Below are positions 26,580-34,510 of a stretch of 64,000 nt of DNA, in pieces. The stretch is from CAZMZF01 sp964570765 (GTDB lineage: Bacteria > Zixibacteria > MSB-5A5 > RBG-16-43-9): contig CAZMZF010000002.1 of assembly GCA_964570765.1 (NCBI GenBank), forward strand, positions 114,142-178,141, given 5' to 3'. A program made the position numbers and the translations under genes. The stretch's first letter is position 1. Each line of letters opens with the position of its first letter. The notes beneath the pieces are model-generated. The model did not search any database and had not been told where the DNA came from. It worked only from the letters and a program-made list of their open reading frames with translations.

Positions 26580-28754
26580 CTATCTCAACAAACTCATCTT
26601 TTTTATCTCTTTATAATTCCCGGCTTTTAATTGGTAAAAATATATTCCAGATGAAACTTCATTTCTTTTTTCATCTTTCCCATCCCAGACAATCTGATAA
26701 TTCCCTGGTAACCTTTCCTCATCCACCAGAGTTTTTACCTTCTGCCCAAGGATATTATAGATAATAAGGGATGTGCGGACGGGACTATGAACTATGAACT
26801 GTGAACCATAAACCGTGAAGGGAATAGTGGTAGTAGGGTTAAAAGGATTTGGGTAATTCTGGTTAAGCTCGAAGATATAAGGGATTTGTTCGATTTCCTG
26901 CTGGACTGAAGTGGTGGTATCTATATTTAAAATCGCTGGTATAGATACTGGATTTAGAGTGTGATTTTTATCCTGTGAGTAAAATTTTAAAGCTCCTCTA
27001 TATAAGCCTGAATATAAAAAATAGCTGTCAAAGAGAAGTTTAATTGACTGCATTTCACCAGGATTAATATTTCCTCTAACCGGGGAATAAAATAGATAGG
27101 GTGGATTTATCCTGAGTCTTAAAGTGTCTTGCAAAAAGTCTTGATTGTAAGAAATAAGCAGAGCAATGGTTCCATCTTCATTTTGAATTCCGACTGTGGC
27201 AGGATCATTGGGCTGGCTTAATTGTTTATATTGAAAGTCAATTGAACCTTCTTTGGTTAAGATGACCTGAAAGGTGTTTAGACCTCCAGATTTGAAATGG
27301 TTTATATCTATAAAGGAGACAATAATTGAATCTGAAGATTGGTAGAGATAAATTTTGCTGGAGTCAGTTAAAACTAAATTGCTCCAGAAAGGAGCGATTA
27401 GTCTGAAATAGCCATCCATACAGGGTAGAGGTTGATTTACAAATCTTAAATCCCAGGGATAAAAACTTAATACGCCAGTGGTCGAAATCCAGAGGGTGTC
27501 ATAAAGATTTCCGTAAAAAGGGAAAGGAAAATTTAAAGTAATTGGTCCATATACTTTATCATGATCACTTGAATTATTAATCTGGGTTCCTCGATTAGTT
27601 ATATCTACCCATTCATATCTTAAACTTTTTTGGGTAAGATTATCAGCCCAGGTATAGCCGTAAGAATCGGTTCCTTTAGTTGAATCATCCAAAGAAAACT
27701 CAATTTCTATCTGATATTCCAGAGGGATGCCGCCAGTATTGGATAATTGAAGATATTCCTCTTTTTTTTCACCTGCGAGCAAAGAAATCTCCAGCGAATC
27801 GAGATCTACCTGGAGTGAAGCTGGTGTTTGGGGAGTAGCTTGAGTTTCGTTTGAGCTATTTGACTCCTGTCCGGAATAAAGTGCGGTTAGTTTATAATAA
27901 TATCTTTTTCCATTAATTACATCAGTATCCAGATAATAAAAACTGTCAGGCGGGAAATTTTTCAAAAAATATTCAAAAGAGGTAAGAAAATTCGAGGTGT
28001 CTGCTCGATATAAATTATATCCATCCGGTATAAGAGAAGACGGTGCATCATTGGTCAAGGTTAAACATCTTATCATCAGATTATAATTCCACTCGTTCCA
28101 CTGCCAGTACCCATCTTTTTTCCAGCCCTTATAAGACCTACGAAGATTTGCGGAATTGTCTGCTCCGATTAAAGGGGAGGCTGGCGTATCTTTTAACCAG
28201 TGGAATACTACCCAGAAAGTATCAATATCTGTAATCAAAAGTTTATGCTCTATCTGCACCCATTCACCTACGGATGTATCGTTACTTACTGCTTTTACAT
28301 AAACTGGTTCTAAAATTGCCTGCCCGGGTTTTCCCTGATTATTTTTATTTATAGTTATAAAAAAGGAATCTGTTGGATCATATAAACTATCTCCATCTTT
28401 GCCCTGATAACTGATAAAAACCTTAGATTTCAGAAGAAGAAAAGGCAAAGCAGGAGAGACGAATTTCTCTGCGGCACAGTTTTCATACCACTGGTCTGAA
28501 AGATAAAACTGAAGCTCTTTAGTCCCGCCATCAAAGATTTGTTCTTCTGGCTCTATTCCCGGCTTGAACCAGTAAAGAGGGACTTTCCGGTCCTGGTCTG
28601 AGATGGAGGCTAAAAAAGCAGGAGCTGAATCGGGCTGTGGTGTAGAAGAGTATGATTTCATCGGGAAGAAGAGAATCAATAATAGGAGAATGCTTGTAGC
28701 GGAAAGCTTTAGCTTTCCATTTCTATGTAGAAGGGGAAGGTTTTTTGTGCTCAT
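26580..28754 (-). CDS. Secreted protein with type IX (por) C-terminal sorting domain
   Basis: 724 residues. A signal peptide (hydrophobic SILLLLILFFPM) is followed by a beta-rich body with a fibronectin-like region near 240-300 and a block ending at the FYSPVRGNINPGE stretch. The C-terminus carries the T9SS type A pattern: NQNYPNPFNPTTTI, then YNILGQKVKTLVDE, then GIYFYQL. The protein should cross the outer membrane by the type IX system. Two oddities: the text for TVYGSQFIVHSPV inside the sorting domain matches an intergenic repeat (26781-26818), and the start codon sits 4 bp from a 60-bp palindromic element with no visible Shine-Dalgarno. No catalytic motif is recognised. Confidence 0.85.
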   Translation of the reverse strand: MSTKNLPLLHRNGKLKLSATSILLLLILFFPMKSYSSTPQPDSAPAFLASISDQDRKVPLYWFKPGIEPEEQIFDGGTKELQFYLSDQWYENCAAEKFVSPALPFLLLKSKVFISYQGKDGDSLYDPTDSFFITINKNNQGKPGQAILEPVYVKAVSNDTSVGEWVQIEHKLLITDIDTFWVVFHWLKDTPASPLIGADNSANLRRSYKGWKKDGYWQWNEWNYNLMIRCLTLTNDAPSSLIPDGYNLYRADTSNFLTSFEYFLKNFPPDSFYYLDTDVINGKRYYYKLTALYSGQESNSSNETQATPQTPASLQVDLDSLEISLLAGEKKEEYLQLSNTGGIPLEYQIEIEFSLDDSTKGTDSYGYTWADNLTQKSLRYEWVDITNRGTQINNSSDHDKVYGPITLNFPFPFYGNLYDTLWISTTGVLSFYPWDLRFVNQPLPCMDGYFRLIAPFWSNLVLTDSSKIYLYQSSDSIIVSFIDINHFKSGGLNTFQVILTKEGSIDFQYKQLSQPNDPATVGIQNEDGTIALLISYNQDFLQDTLRLRINPPYLFYSPVRGNINPGEMQSIKLLFDSYFLYSGLYRGALKFYSQDKNHTLNPVSIPAILNIDTTTSVQQEIEQIPYIFELNQNYPNPFNPTTTIPFTVYGSQFIVHSPVRTSLIIYNILGQKVKTLVDEERLPGNYQIVWDGKDEKRNEVSSGIYFYQLKAGNYKEIKKMSLLR
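26781..26818. repeat. ACTATGAACT degenerate repeat inside a coding region
   Basis: The stretch repeats the words actatgaact and gtgaaccat. Similar text lies between genes at 33618-33651. Here it is in frame within the sorting domain. Confidence 0.65.
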
Positions 28755-28759
28755 TTCGC

Positions 28760-28817
28760 GTAGGGGTGGAGCTTGACTCCACCCGAACCCACCAGGGCGT
28801 CCAACTGGACGCCCCTA
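28760..28817. repeat. Compound GTAG palindrome, cassette type A, copy 2
   Basis: Same frame as 7053-7112: GTAGGGG, hairpin GGGTGGAG/CTCCACCC, ACCAGGG, then a different second hairpin (GCGTCC-aact-GGACGC), then CCCCTAC. It sits directly in front of the start codon of the sorting-domain protein. Confidence 0.85.
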
Positions 28818-28928
28818 CGCGGGTAATTAAAAATAAAATTTTCCTTAAATAAAACAAACCAATAATAAAGTCAAGGAAATTTTTTAAAAAAAAGTAGGGA
28901 CAGGACATTGTACTCTCCTTTTATCTCA

Positions 28929-29167
28929 GTAGGTCAAGCATGGCGCCCTTCGACTTGCTCAGGGCAGTGAGCTGAGCCGAACTGGAGCCTGCTTGACACC
29001 ATATTTTGTGGTAGGTCAGACATTCCTGTCTGACAGGCACGAACAGACAAGGATGTCTGTTCTACCGCTCTTACATTGATTGTCAACCAGTCCCTTGGAC
29101 ATGGTTGACCTACGTAAGCTTAAAAGGTGTAAAGGAAAAATTGTAGGGACAGGACAGTGTCCTGCCC
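28929..29167. repeat. Four GTAG elements in the 799-bp gap 28755-29553
   Basis: 28929-28999 starts GTAGGTCAAGCA and ends TGCTTGACACC, with an inner cttcgacttgctcag block. 29010-29066 is copy 2 of the 57-bp double hairpin. 29082-29113 is GTCAACCA/TGGTTGAC followed by CTAC. 29143-29167 is GTAGGGACAGGAC with GTCCTGCCC. From 29170 to 29553 the sequence is AT-rich without a gene; TTGACT at 29315 with TAAAAT at 29337 is a weak promoter candidate for the next operon. Confidence 0.82.
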
Positions 29168-29553
29168 TTTTATTCTTCTAAAATAATTTAAAAATTATTG
29201 TTGCATTTTTAGGTGCATTTATATAAAATTATTTGGGATTTAATTAAAGGAAGGAAGAGAAATGGGGAGAAATAAGGGATGGATTGCTCGTCAAGAATTT
29301 TAGGTAAAAAAGACTTGACTTTTACGATATTATAGATAAAATTATATATAAAGAAAATCTTCTTTCAGAGAAGGCAAATAATTTCGACTAGGAAAGGGCA
29401 AAGGAAAGAAATGGTGGTATTTATATTTTTGGGATGATTCATTAATAACTCAAGATTTTCACTTTTTGTATGTATCGTAAATATTAAAAACAAAGGTCTT
29501 ATAGACCTGTGTAATAATCCAATCTTCGTAAACAACGGAAAGGAGTATTTAAA

Positions 29554-29955
29554 ATGGTAGAAGAAAGTGAGATACTCAAAAAGTTAGTAGTAGACGAGAA
29601 AGATATTACTAAAGAATTAGAAAAAATTGTTGCTGAAGCAGCTAAAATATTTAGGATAGAACAATCCTCTGGTAGAATTATATTTGATAACTTCGAAAAG
29701 TTAAGTGATAAACAAAGGATTTTAGTAGTATTAGTTGGAAAGCTTTATGCTAATAGACTTAAAATAATAGAGAAAGCATCAATGAATCTTTCAGAAATTG
29801 CAAAAGAACTCGGTCGTCCAACAACTACTCTTTCCAAGCCTTTGGGTCAAATAGTTAAGCAAGGGTTTGTCGAAAAGTTACCTAAAGGGGAATATAAAAT
29901 AGCACACCATAGAATAAAAGAGATATTTGATAAAATATTACTTACAAAAAAATAG
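29554..29955 (+). CDS. Winged-helix/MarR-like regulator of accessory block
   Basis: 133 residues. The second half reads as a helix-turn-helix: LSEIAKELGRPTTTLSKPLGQIVKQ followed by a short wing (GFVEKLPKGEYKIAH). The first half is an acidic helical region. AAAGGAG precedes the ATG. The gene is notably AT-rich compared with the housekeeping genes and heads three close genes, so it may regulate them. The style resembles archaeal small winged-helix proteins, which hints at transfer. Confidence 0.68.
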   Translation: MVEESEILKKLVVDEKDITKELEKIVAEAAKIFRIEQSSGRIIFDNFEKLSDKQRILVVLVGKLYANRLKIIEKASMNLSEIAKELGRPTTTLSKPLGQIVKQGFVEKLPKGEYKIAHHRIKEIFDKILLTKK

Positions 29956-29965
29956 GGATAAAAAA

Positions 29966-30361
29966 ATGGATGATGAAATAAAAAAGATATTAGAAGATCA
30001 CGAAAAACGGATCTCTAAATTAGAAGATTTGCTTCAAACCAAACCAGAAACTTTTAAAAAAAAGTTATCTCTCAAGGAATTCGTTTTATCCAAGAAACCT
30101 AAGGATGATGTACAAAAAACTTTGGCGGTCGGTTATTATCTTGAAAAATATGACGGGCTCCCTTCTTTTAATATAAAAGATTTAGAAAACGCTTTTAGGA
30201 CAGCTAAAGAAACTGTGCCTAAAAACATAAATTATAAAGTAATTAAAAACATTGAGAAGGGTTATATAATGGAAGCAAAAGAGAAAAAAGATAAATTAAA
30301 ATCTTGGAATATAACTTCAACAGGTGAGAGGTTTGTTGAAAATGATCTTAAGGAAGATTAG
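29966..30361 (+). CDS. Unknown small protein with coiled-coil start
   Basis: 131 residues from the ATG at 29966; an in-frame TTG lies upstream but AGGG precedes this ATG. The N-terminus is a short coiled coil (DEIKKILEDHEKRISKLEDLL), then a compact domain with DVQKTLAVGYYLEKYDG and ITSTGERFVE. The latter resembles a winged helix, so DNA or protein binding is possible. It starts 10 bp after the first gene of the block and overlaps the third by 20 bp. AT-rich like its neighbours. The function is not known to me. Confidence 0.62.
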   Translation: MDDEIKKILEDHEKRISKLEDLLQTKPETFKKKLSLKEFVLSKKPKDDVQKTLAVGYYLEKYDGLPSFNIKDLENAFRTAKETVPKNINYKVIKNIEKGYIMEAKEKKDKLKSWNITSTGERFVENDLKED

Positions 30362-31115
30362 CACTAATATAAGTCTAGAGGTTCCTCCGAATATAAACGG
30401 GCTGCTCCATCCCTATCATGATAAATTTCTTGCGGATGAATCTCTTTCAGATTTAGAGCTAATTCTCTTATCAATTTATTTAGTTGAATTAACAAATAAG
30501 AAAGCAGGTGTGCCATATGAAGAAATTAAAGAGGTTTTTGTTTCTATGGGTCGAAAAGAGGTTAATTTCAAAGCAAACATCTATAACGCTAAGAAGTTGA
30601 ATTTAATAGAAGAAAAAAAAGAGGAGATATATTTTCTAATAAATGGATTAAAAAGATTGGAAAAATCGATAGGTCAAATAGGTAAATCACCTGTACACAT
30701 AATAAAATCTGGACAGGGTTTTACAGCAATAAAATTATTTGAAGAATTTTTAAACACCGAAATAAAAGATCGTGAAATCTCGTTGTGTGACCCTTATATC
30801 TCAGCTTCTACTTTATATCCATTTTCTGCTTTACAAAATAAAATTAAGAACATAAAAATTCTTACATCAAACTTATATGATCCTGCAAAATTTAATGACT
30901 ATAAAAAGAAATTTGAAAAAGAAACAAATATAATTATAGAAGTAAAAGTCAACAATAAACTACACGATAGATTCTTAATATCTGGTGAAAAGTGTTGGTC
31001 AATTGGAACGAGTATAAAAGATTTAGGGAATAAAGATACTATGATTAGAGAGTTAGATGGGGTGGTGACATCCTTGAAAGAGTTGTTTCTGGAACGATGG
31101 AATGAAAAGCCTTAG
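30342..31115 (+). CDS. PLD-like (MITD1-type HDR motif) protein with N-terminal helical region
   Basis: 257 residues. The N-terminal half is helical (LSDLELILLSIYLVELTNKK). The C-terminal half has LCDPYISASTLYPFSAL, then KLHDRFLISGEKCWSIGTSIKDLGNKD. The H-D-R-F ... GTS frame is that of phospholipase D-like folds in which the HKD motif is altered; such domains occur in MITD1 and in several suspected defence cassettes. True nuclease or lipase activity is doubtful with one H-x-R motif. The ATG at 30342 overlaps the previous gene by 20 bp; an in-frame GTG 18 bases earlier is possible. It ends the three-gene AT-rich unit. Confidence 0.65.
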   Translation: MILRKISTNISLEVPPNINGLLHPYHDKFLADESLSDLELILLSIYLVELTNKKAGVPYEEIKEVFVSMGRKEVNFKANIYNAKKLNLIEEKKEEIYFLINGLKRLEKSIGQIGKSPVHIIKSGQGFTAIKLFEEFLNTEIKDREISLCDPYISASTLYPFSALQNKIKNIKILTSNLYDPAKFNDYKKKFEKETNIIIEVKVNNKLHDRFLISGEKCWSIGTSIKDLGNKDTMIRELDGVVTSLKELFLERWNEKP

Positions 31116-31195
31116 GTTTGGACAATGCCGTAAACCAATCTTTGGCATAGTTGACCTAAGTAAACTGATTCATCGCATGATTGGAGTTATTTGAC

Positions 31196-32446
31196 ATGGA
31201 TACCACAAGCAAAGGAGATTTCTTTTTAAACCGATTTGTACGAGTTGTACGTAGACTTCTCCAATATGTCCGAAAATCGCCGTTGATTACGTGGGCCAGT
31301 GGGTATGTCCTCGGAATATTAACAAGCATTTATCCTGTACCGTTTCTTGTGATACTCGGAATTCTGACCCTATTGTTTGTAATTGTTGGGTTCGTACGAG
31401 CGATCAAGGCAGAGCAGCTTAGCAAACTTAGCGACTGGGAATTAACTTTGCTTGATCCTGACAAATATGCTGCTGCTACAGTTAGAAGAGCTAACGAAGA
31501 CTTTCTGGTAGTTGGACAGGCCATTCAGTTAATCCCTCATCCTGACCTCAGCAAGAGAGCTGCTATAGATGAGCTCGGATGGGACCCGGTTGAAGTGCAG
31601 CTAAAGGACTTGCAAGAAAATTTTGACGCAAAGGAGATTCTAGATAGAACCGGAGGATATAGAGAATTCGATCCACCTAATGGTAAAAAGTTTTGCCTCT
31701 CTGGTACATCGTATGTAACGAAGGACAGCAATAATTTGGTTCTCAATCTACGTTGTACAGATTATTTCACAATCATGTCTGTTCTGCCTGATATTAAGAA
31801 AAGTCCTGAACTGCGAGCAGAATTCGGCGCCCTTGACCCGGCTTTCAACCGAGTGCCGAATAGTTTGTGCCTCCACTACGTTGTTAGATTTTCTGGAGGA
31901 GATGTTCTATGTATGAAAAGAGATCCAAGATCGCCTTATCATGGTAATCTCTGGAGTTTCTCAGGCGAGGAGCAACTATCTGAATCGGATTTTAAGTTTC
32001 AGTTCCCAGGGCAAGCATGGTTTCGTCGCACCTTTTGTGAAGAGGTGCTTGCCTTAAGGGATGAGTATCCTTTAGAGGAACGCTGGGAAGTAGCAAAAGA
32101 AATTGTAAAAAACATGAGTCTCTGGAGTATTTTTGTGGAGGAGGGGGTATTTAATTTTTCATTACTTGGGGTGTATAATCTTAGTGTCAACACCGAGGAA
32201 TTTGTTTCCTTTAATAACAAACTGATAAATAAAGGTATGGGAAGTAGAGACAATGAAGGGAAAGTTTATGTCGCTACTAACGAAATGCTCAAAACACTGC
32301 TATTCAAAAGCCAATGTAATGTCAGAGCTCTTTTCGGTGAGAAGATAGAAGTTGTGCATGCAGAAGAATTGCATCCAACTTCACGATACCGAATCTTTCG
32401 TTTACTGAGGGCTGTATATCGAAAACCTCTCCAACCGGAGATGTAG
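31196..32446 (+). CDS. Two-TM membrane protein with NUDIX-like C-terminal domain
   Basis: 416 residues. Two transmembrane segments lie near residues 30-70 (GYVLGILTSIYPVPFLVIL and ILTLLFVIVGFV). A long soluble part follows. Its centre has SLCLHYVVRFSGGDVLCMKRD, GNLWSFSGEEQL and WFRRTFCEEVLAL, a degenerate Nudix-box-like order (Gly...R..EE) without the full catalytic signature. SMODS-associated NUDIX proteins of CBASS-type systems have a comparable plan, but no nucleotidyltransferase gene is here. TGGAG is 9 bases before the ATG; a TTG 15 bases earlier is also in frame. Its G+C is nearer the genome than the preceding block, so it may be a separate arrival. Confidence 0.6.
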   Translation: MDTTSKGDFFLNRFVRVVRRLLQYVRKSPLITWASGYVLGILTSIYPVPFLVILGILTLLFVIVGFVRAIKAEQLSKLSDWELTLLDPDKYAAATVRRANEDFLVVGQAIQLIPHPDLSKRAAIDELGWDPVEVQLKDLQENFDAKEILDRTGGYREFDPPNGKKFCLSGTSYVTKDSNNLVLNLRCTDYFTIMSVLPDIKKSPELRAEFGALDPAFNRVPNSLCLHYVVRFSGGDVLCMKRDPRSPYHGNLWSFSGEEQLSESDFKFQFPGQAWFRRTFCEEVLALRDEYPLEERWEVAKEIVKNMSLWSIFVEEGVFNFSLLGVYNLSVNTEEFVSFNNKLINKGMGSRDNEGKVYVATNEMLKTLLFKSQCNVRALFGEKIEVVHAEELHPTSRYRIFRLLRAVYRKPLQPEM

Positions 32447-32789
32447 CTTAACAAACCCATAATCTGTAAACTGTCCTTGATTGATGAGCTTTTTTTGTAT
32501 TATGGAGGTATCAATTAATCGCCTATGTATTTCTATTCAATAGGAAAGGGAACAAATCTTTGCTCCTGCAATTTCTCTAAAAAAATGACTCTTTCATTTA
32601 CATAAAAAACTGAACACTTGATCATAGTTTTTAAGCCTGTCATTTCTGCAGGGTTAAGTCAAAATAAACAAATCAATCTGCAAATTTGACCCTCATAATG
32701 TCATTCTGGCATTATTAATATTTCAGGTTCAAAATCCGATTTTTATCTAAATAATTGCCATATTGTAACTTAAGCCAAAATCCTAATTC

Positions 32790-32805
32790 TGGCACAATAA
32801 TTGCA
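32790..32805 (+). promoter_or_regulatory. Sigma-54 (-24/-12) promoter before hsp20
   Basis: TGGCACAATAATTGCA matches the sigma-54 consensus TGGCAC-N5-TTGC with GG (32791-32792) and GC (32803-32804) exactly 10 bases apart. The start of transcription would be near 32816, 20 bases before the hsp20 ATG and just before its AAGGAGG. The rest of the 390-bp gap 32447-32836 shows no gene. Confidence 0.75.
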
Positions 32806-32836
32806 TTTATATTGAACAGACAATAAGGAGGTTTAG

Positions 32837-33268
32837 ATGATTTGCAACATTATTAGTAACAGAGAAAAGAGAGGGGATGTTGGGGTATTTTGTATTGGGC
32901 CGGATGTAAAATCTGCTTTTGGATCCGCAGGAATGGCTCCTTTGCCGGAGGAGTCTGAGTGGGGTCCGAATGTGGATATCGGGGAGACCCCGGAGGAGAT
33001 TTTTGTGGTGGCTGAGTTCCCGGGTATGAAAAAAGAGGATATTAAAGTGACCAAGGAGGATGATATTCTCTCCATTACCGGAAACAAAAAGAAAGAAAAA
33101 GAGGGGGAATACCTGTTAGAGGAGATAAATCACGGGAACTTTTCCAGGTCGTTTATGCTGCCGGAGAACGTGGATAAGGAAAGGATAAAGGCGGAGTTTA
33201 AGGATGGGATTCTGAAAATCAGGATGCCGAAGAAGGAAAAGGTTAGCAAGACAGTGGAAGTTAATTAA
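32837..33268 (+). CDS. Small heat-shock protein Hsp20 (1)
   Basis: 143 residues. The alpha-crystallin domain runs from about 43 to the end: WGPNVDIGETPEEIFVVAEF, PGMKKEDIKV, LSITGNKKKEKE, and the closing GILKIRMPK. It holds unfolding proteins as an ATP-independent oligomeric chaperone. The N-terminal 40 residues are unusual (MICNIISNREKRGD). AAGGAGG is 6 bases before the ATG. The -24/-12 promoter at 32790-32805 suggests sigma-54 control rather than the usual heat-shock sigma factor. The second hsp20 lies 400 bp on. Confidence 0.93.
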   Translation: MICNIISNREKRGDVGVFCIGPDVKSAFGSAGMAPLPEESEWGPNVDIGETPEEIFVVAEFPGMKKEDIKVTKEDDILSITGNKKKEKEGEYLLEEINHGNFSRSFMLPENVDKERIKAEFKDGILKIRMPKKEKVSKTVEVN

Positions 33269-33274
33269 AAAAAA

Positions 33275-33651
33275 GTAAGACGTGAGATGGGAGACGTGAA
33301 ACGAAAAAAGTAAAAAAATAGGAAGACGTAAGACGTTAGACGTGAGATGAAAACGGTAACCCCACCTTGCCCCCAAGGTGGGAAGATGAAAAAATCAAGG
33401 CAGCAGGACTTGCTGGGTCAGGGGACCCAGCAAGCACAGGAAAAGTTAAAAAATAGGAAGATGTAAGACGTTAGACGTGAGATAAAAACGGTAACCTCAC
33501 CTTGCCCGCAAGGTGGGTAGAATAAACAAGAGTAGCGTAGCAGAGGTTTTAGACCTCTGCAGGAGAAATGACTGTAACTGGAGTTGCTGGGTCAGGGGAC
33601 CCAGCAAGCACAGGAAAACCATGAATTATGAACTATTAACTATTAACTATC
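33275..33651. repeat. Repeat-filled 401-bp gap between the two hsp20 genes
   Basis: Degenerate GTAAGACGTGAGA repeats at 33275-33303, 33321-33350 and 33456-33483; hairpins CCCACCTTG/CAAGGTGGG at 33361-33382 and 33496-33517; ACTTGCTGGGT/ACCCAGCAAG at 33408-33437 and 33583-33611; GTAG plus GCAGAGGT-tttag-ACCTCTGC at 33532-33560; degenerate TATGAACTATTAACT at 33618-33651. No gene is present. Confidence 0.85.
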
Positions 33652-33669
33652 CGAAAGGAGTGAGGATGT

Positions 33670-34119
33670 ATGGCTATGGTCAGATGGAGACCTTTGAGGG
33701 ACATCGTCTCAATTCAGGATGAGATGAATCAACTGTTTGATGATTTCTTTGGCAGAACGCCGAAAAGGTGGTTTAGGCCGGAAGAAGGGCTCTGGACCCC
33801 GAATGTGGACGTGAGTGAAACCAAGGATGAGATAGTGCTAACGGCGGAGATGCCGGGGATGAAAAAAGAAGATATAACGCTTTCAGTTCAGGATAATGTG
33901 ATTACTCTTAGTGGTGAGAAGAAGTCCGAAGAAGAAAAGAAAGATGCTAATTTCTACAGGTTAGAGAGAAGCTTTGGCTCTTTCTGCAGGTCGTTTACTC
34001 TTCCTACTCCAGTTGAAGCGGAAAAGATAAAAGCCAGTTTCAAAGATGGTATCCTGAAAGTGACTTTACCCAAGAGCGAAAAGGTGAAGCCCAAAGAAAT
34101 ACCGATAAATATCAGCTAA
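33670..34119 (+). CDS. Small heat-shock protein Hsp20 (2)
   Basis: 149 residues. N-terminus of the common type (VRWRPLRDIVSIQDEMNQLF), then the alpha-crystallin domain with WTPNVDVSETKDEIVLTAEM, PGMKKEDITL, RSFGSFCRSFTLP and GILKVTLPK. ATP-independent chaperone. GAGG lies 5 bases before the ATG, which is within an AT/GG-rich leader after the repeats. It shares only the core domain with the first hsp20, so the pair is an old rather than recent duplication. Confidence 0.94.
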   Translation: MAMVRWRPLRDIVSIQDEMNQLFDDFFGRTPKRWFRPEEGLWTPNVDVSETKDEIVLTAEMPGMKKEDITLSVQDNVITLSGEKKSEEEKKDANFYRLERSFGSFCRSFTLPTPVEAEKIKASFKDGILKVTLPKSEKVKPKEIPINIS

Positions 34120-34175
34120 TAGGGTTGATTAGAAAAGGTATCCCAGATTGAGGGGAGGATGAGACGCTTACAGGT

Positions 34176-34452
34176 GTAGGGACAGAACAATGTTCTGTCC
34201 CTACAAAATATGAGACGCATGCGATGTGTCTCTACGATTCGTAGCGTCGGGCTTTATGCCCGACGGAATATAATGGTCAGGCAGGATGCCTGACCACCAG
34301 GACGGTAAACCCACCTTGCCCGCAAGGTGGGATGGTGAGAAAATGAAGGCAACAGGACTTGCTGGGTCAGGGGACCCAGCAAGCACAAGATTTGGGTTCG
34401 ATAAATCGAACCCCTACATTTGACAGAGGTGGGGGCTTGATTTATCAAGCCC
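34176..34452. repeat. Nine palindromes packed upstream of dnaK
   Basis: In order: 34176-34204 (29 bp, GTAGGGACAGAACA around one central base), 34212-34235, 34241-34265 (GTAG, GTCGGGC/GCCCGAC), 34274-34296 (TGGTCAGGCA/TGCCTGACCA), 34310-34331 (CCCACCTTG type), 34357-34386 (ACTTGC type), 34394-34417 (GGGTTCGAT/ATCGAACCC then CTAC), and 34433-34452 (GGGCTTGAT/ATCAAGCCC). A decayed piece precedes at 34160-34170. They fill the 391-bp gap 34120-34510. No gene and no CIRCE element is seen. Confidence 0.87.
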
Positions 34453-34510
34453 TATAATTTCTAAAAAAACTTGACATTTTGAAAAAAACATATATATAGG
34501 AGAGAATAAA

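Noticed and set aside
29315..29342. TTGACT-16-TAAAAT as a promoter for the accessory block
   Set aside because: Both boxes are imperfect and the leader would be over 200 bases; kept only as a remark.
33513..33722. 69-codon open frame running from repeats into the second hsp20
   Set aside because: It is in another frame of the hsp20 start and composed of repeat text; the alpha-crystallin frame is clearly the real one.
34176..34452. Possible CRISPR-like array upstream of dnaK
   Set aside because: The units are different palindromes with no constant direct repeat and irregular spacing, and no cas gene is present.
34471..34498. TTGACA with TATATA 16 bases on, upstream of dnaK
   Set aside because: The transcription start would fall near 34505, leaving the GGAGAG ribosome site upstream of it or at its edge. 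The true promoter is probably elsewhere, so it is not listed as a feature.
34120..34510. CIRCE operator for HrcA control of dnaK
   Set aside because: No TTAGCACTC with its inverted partner is found.
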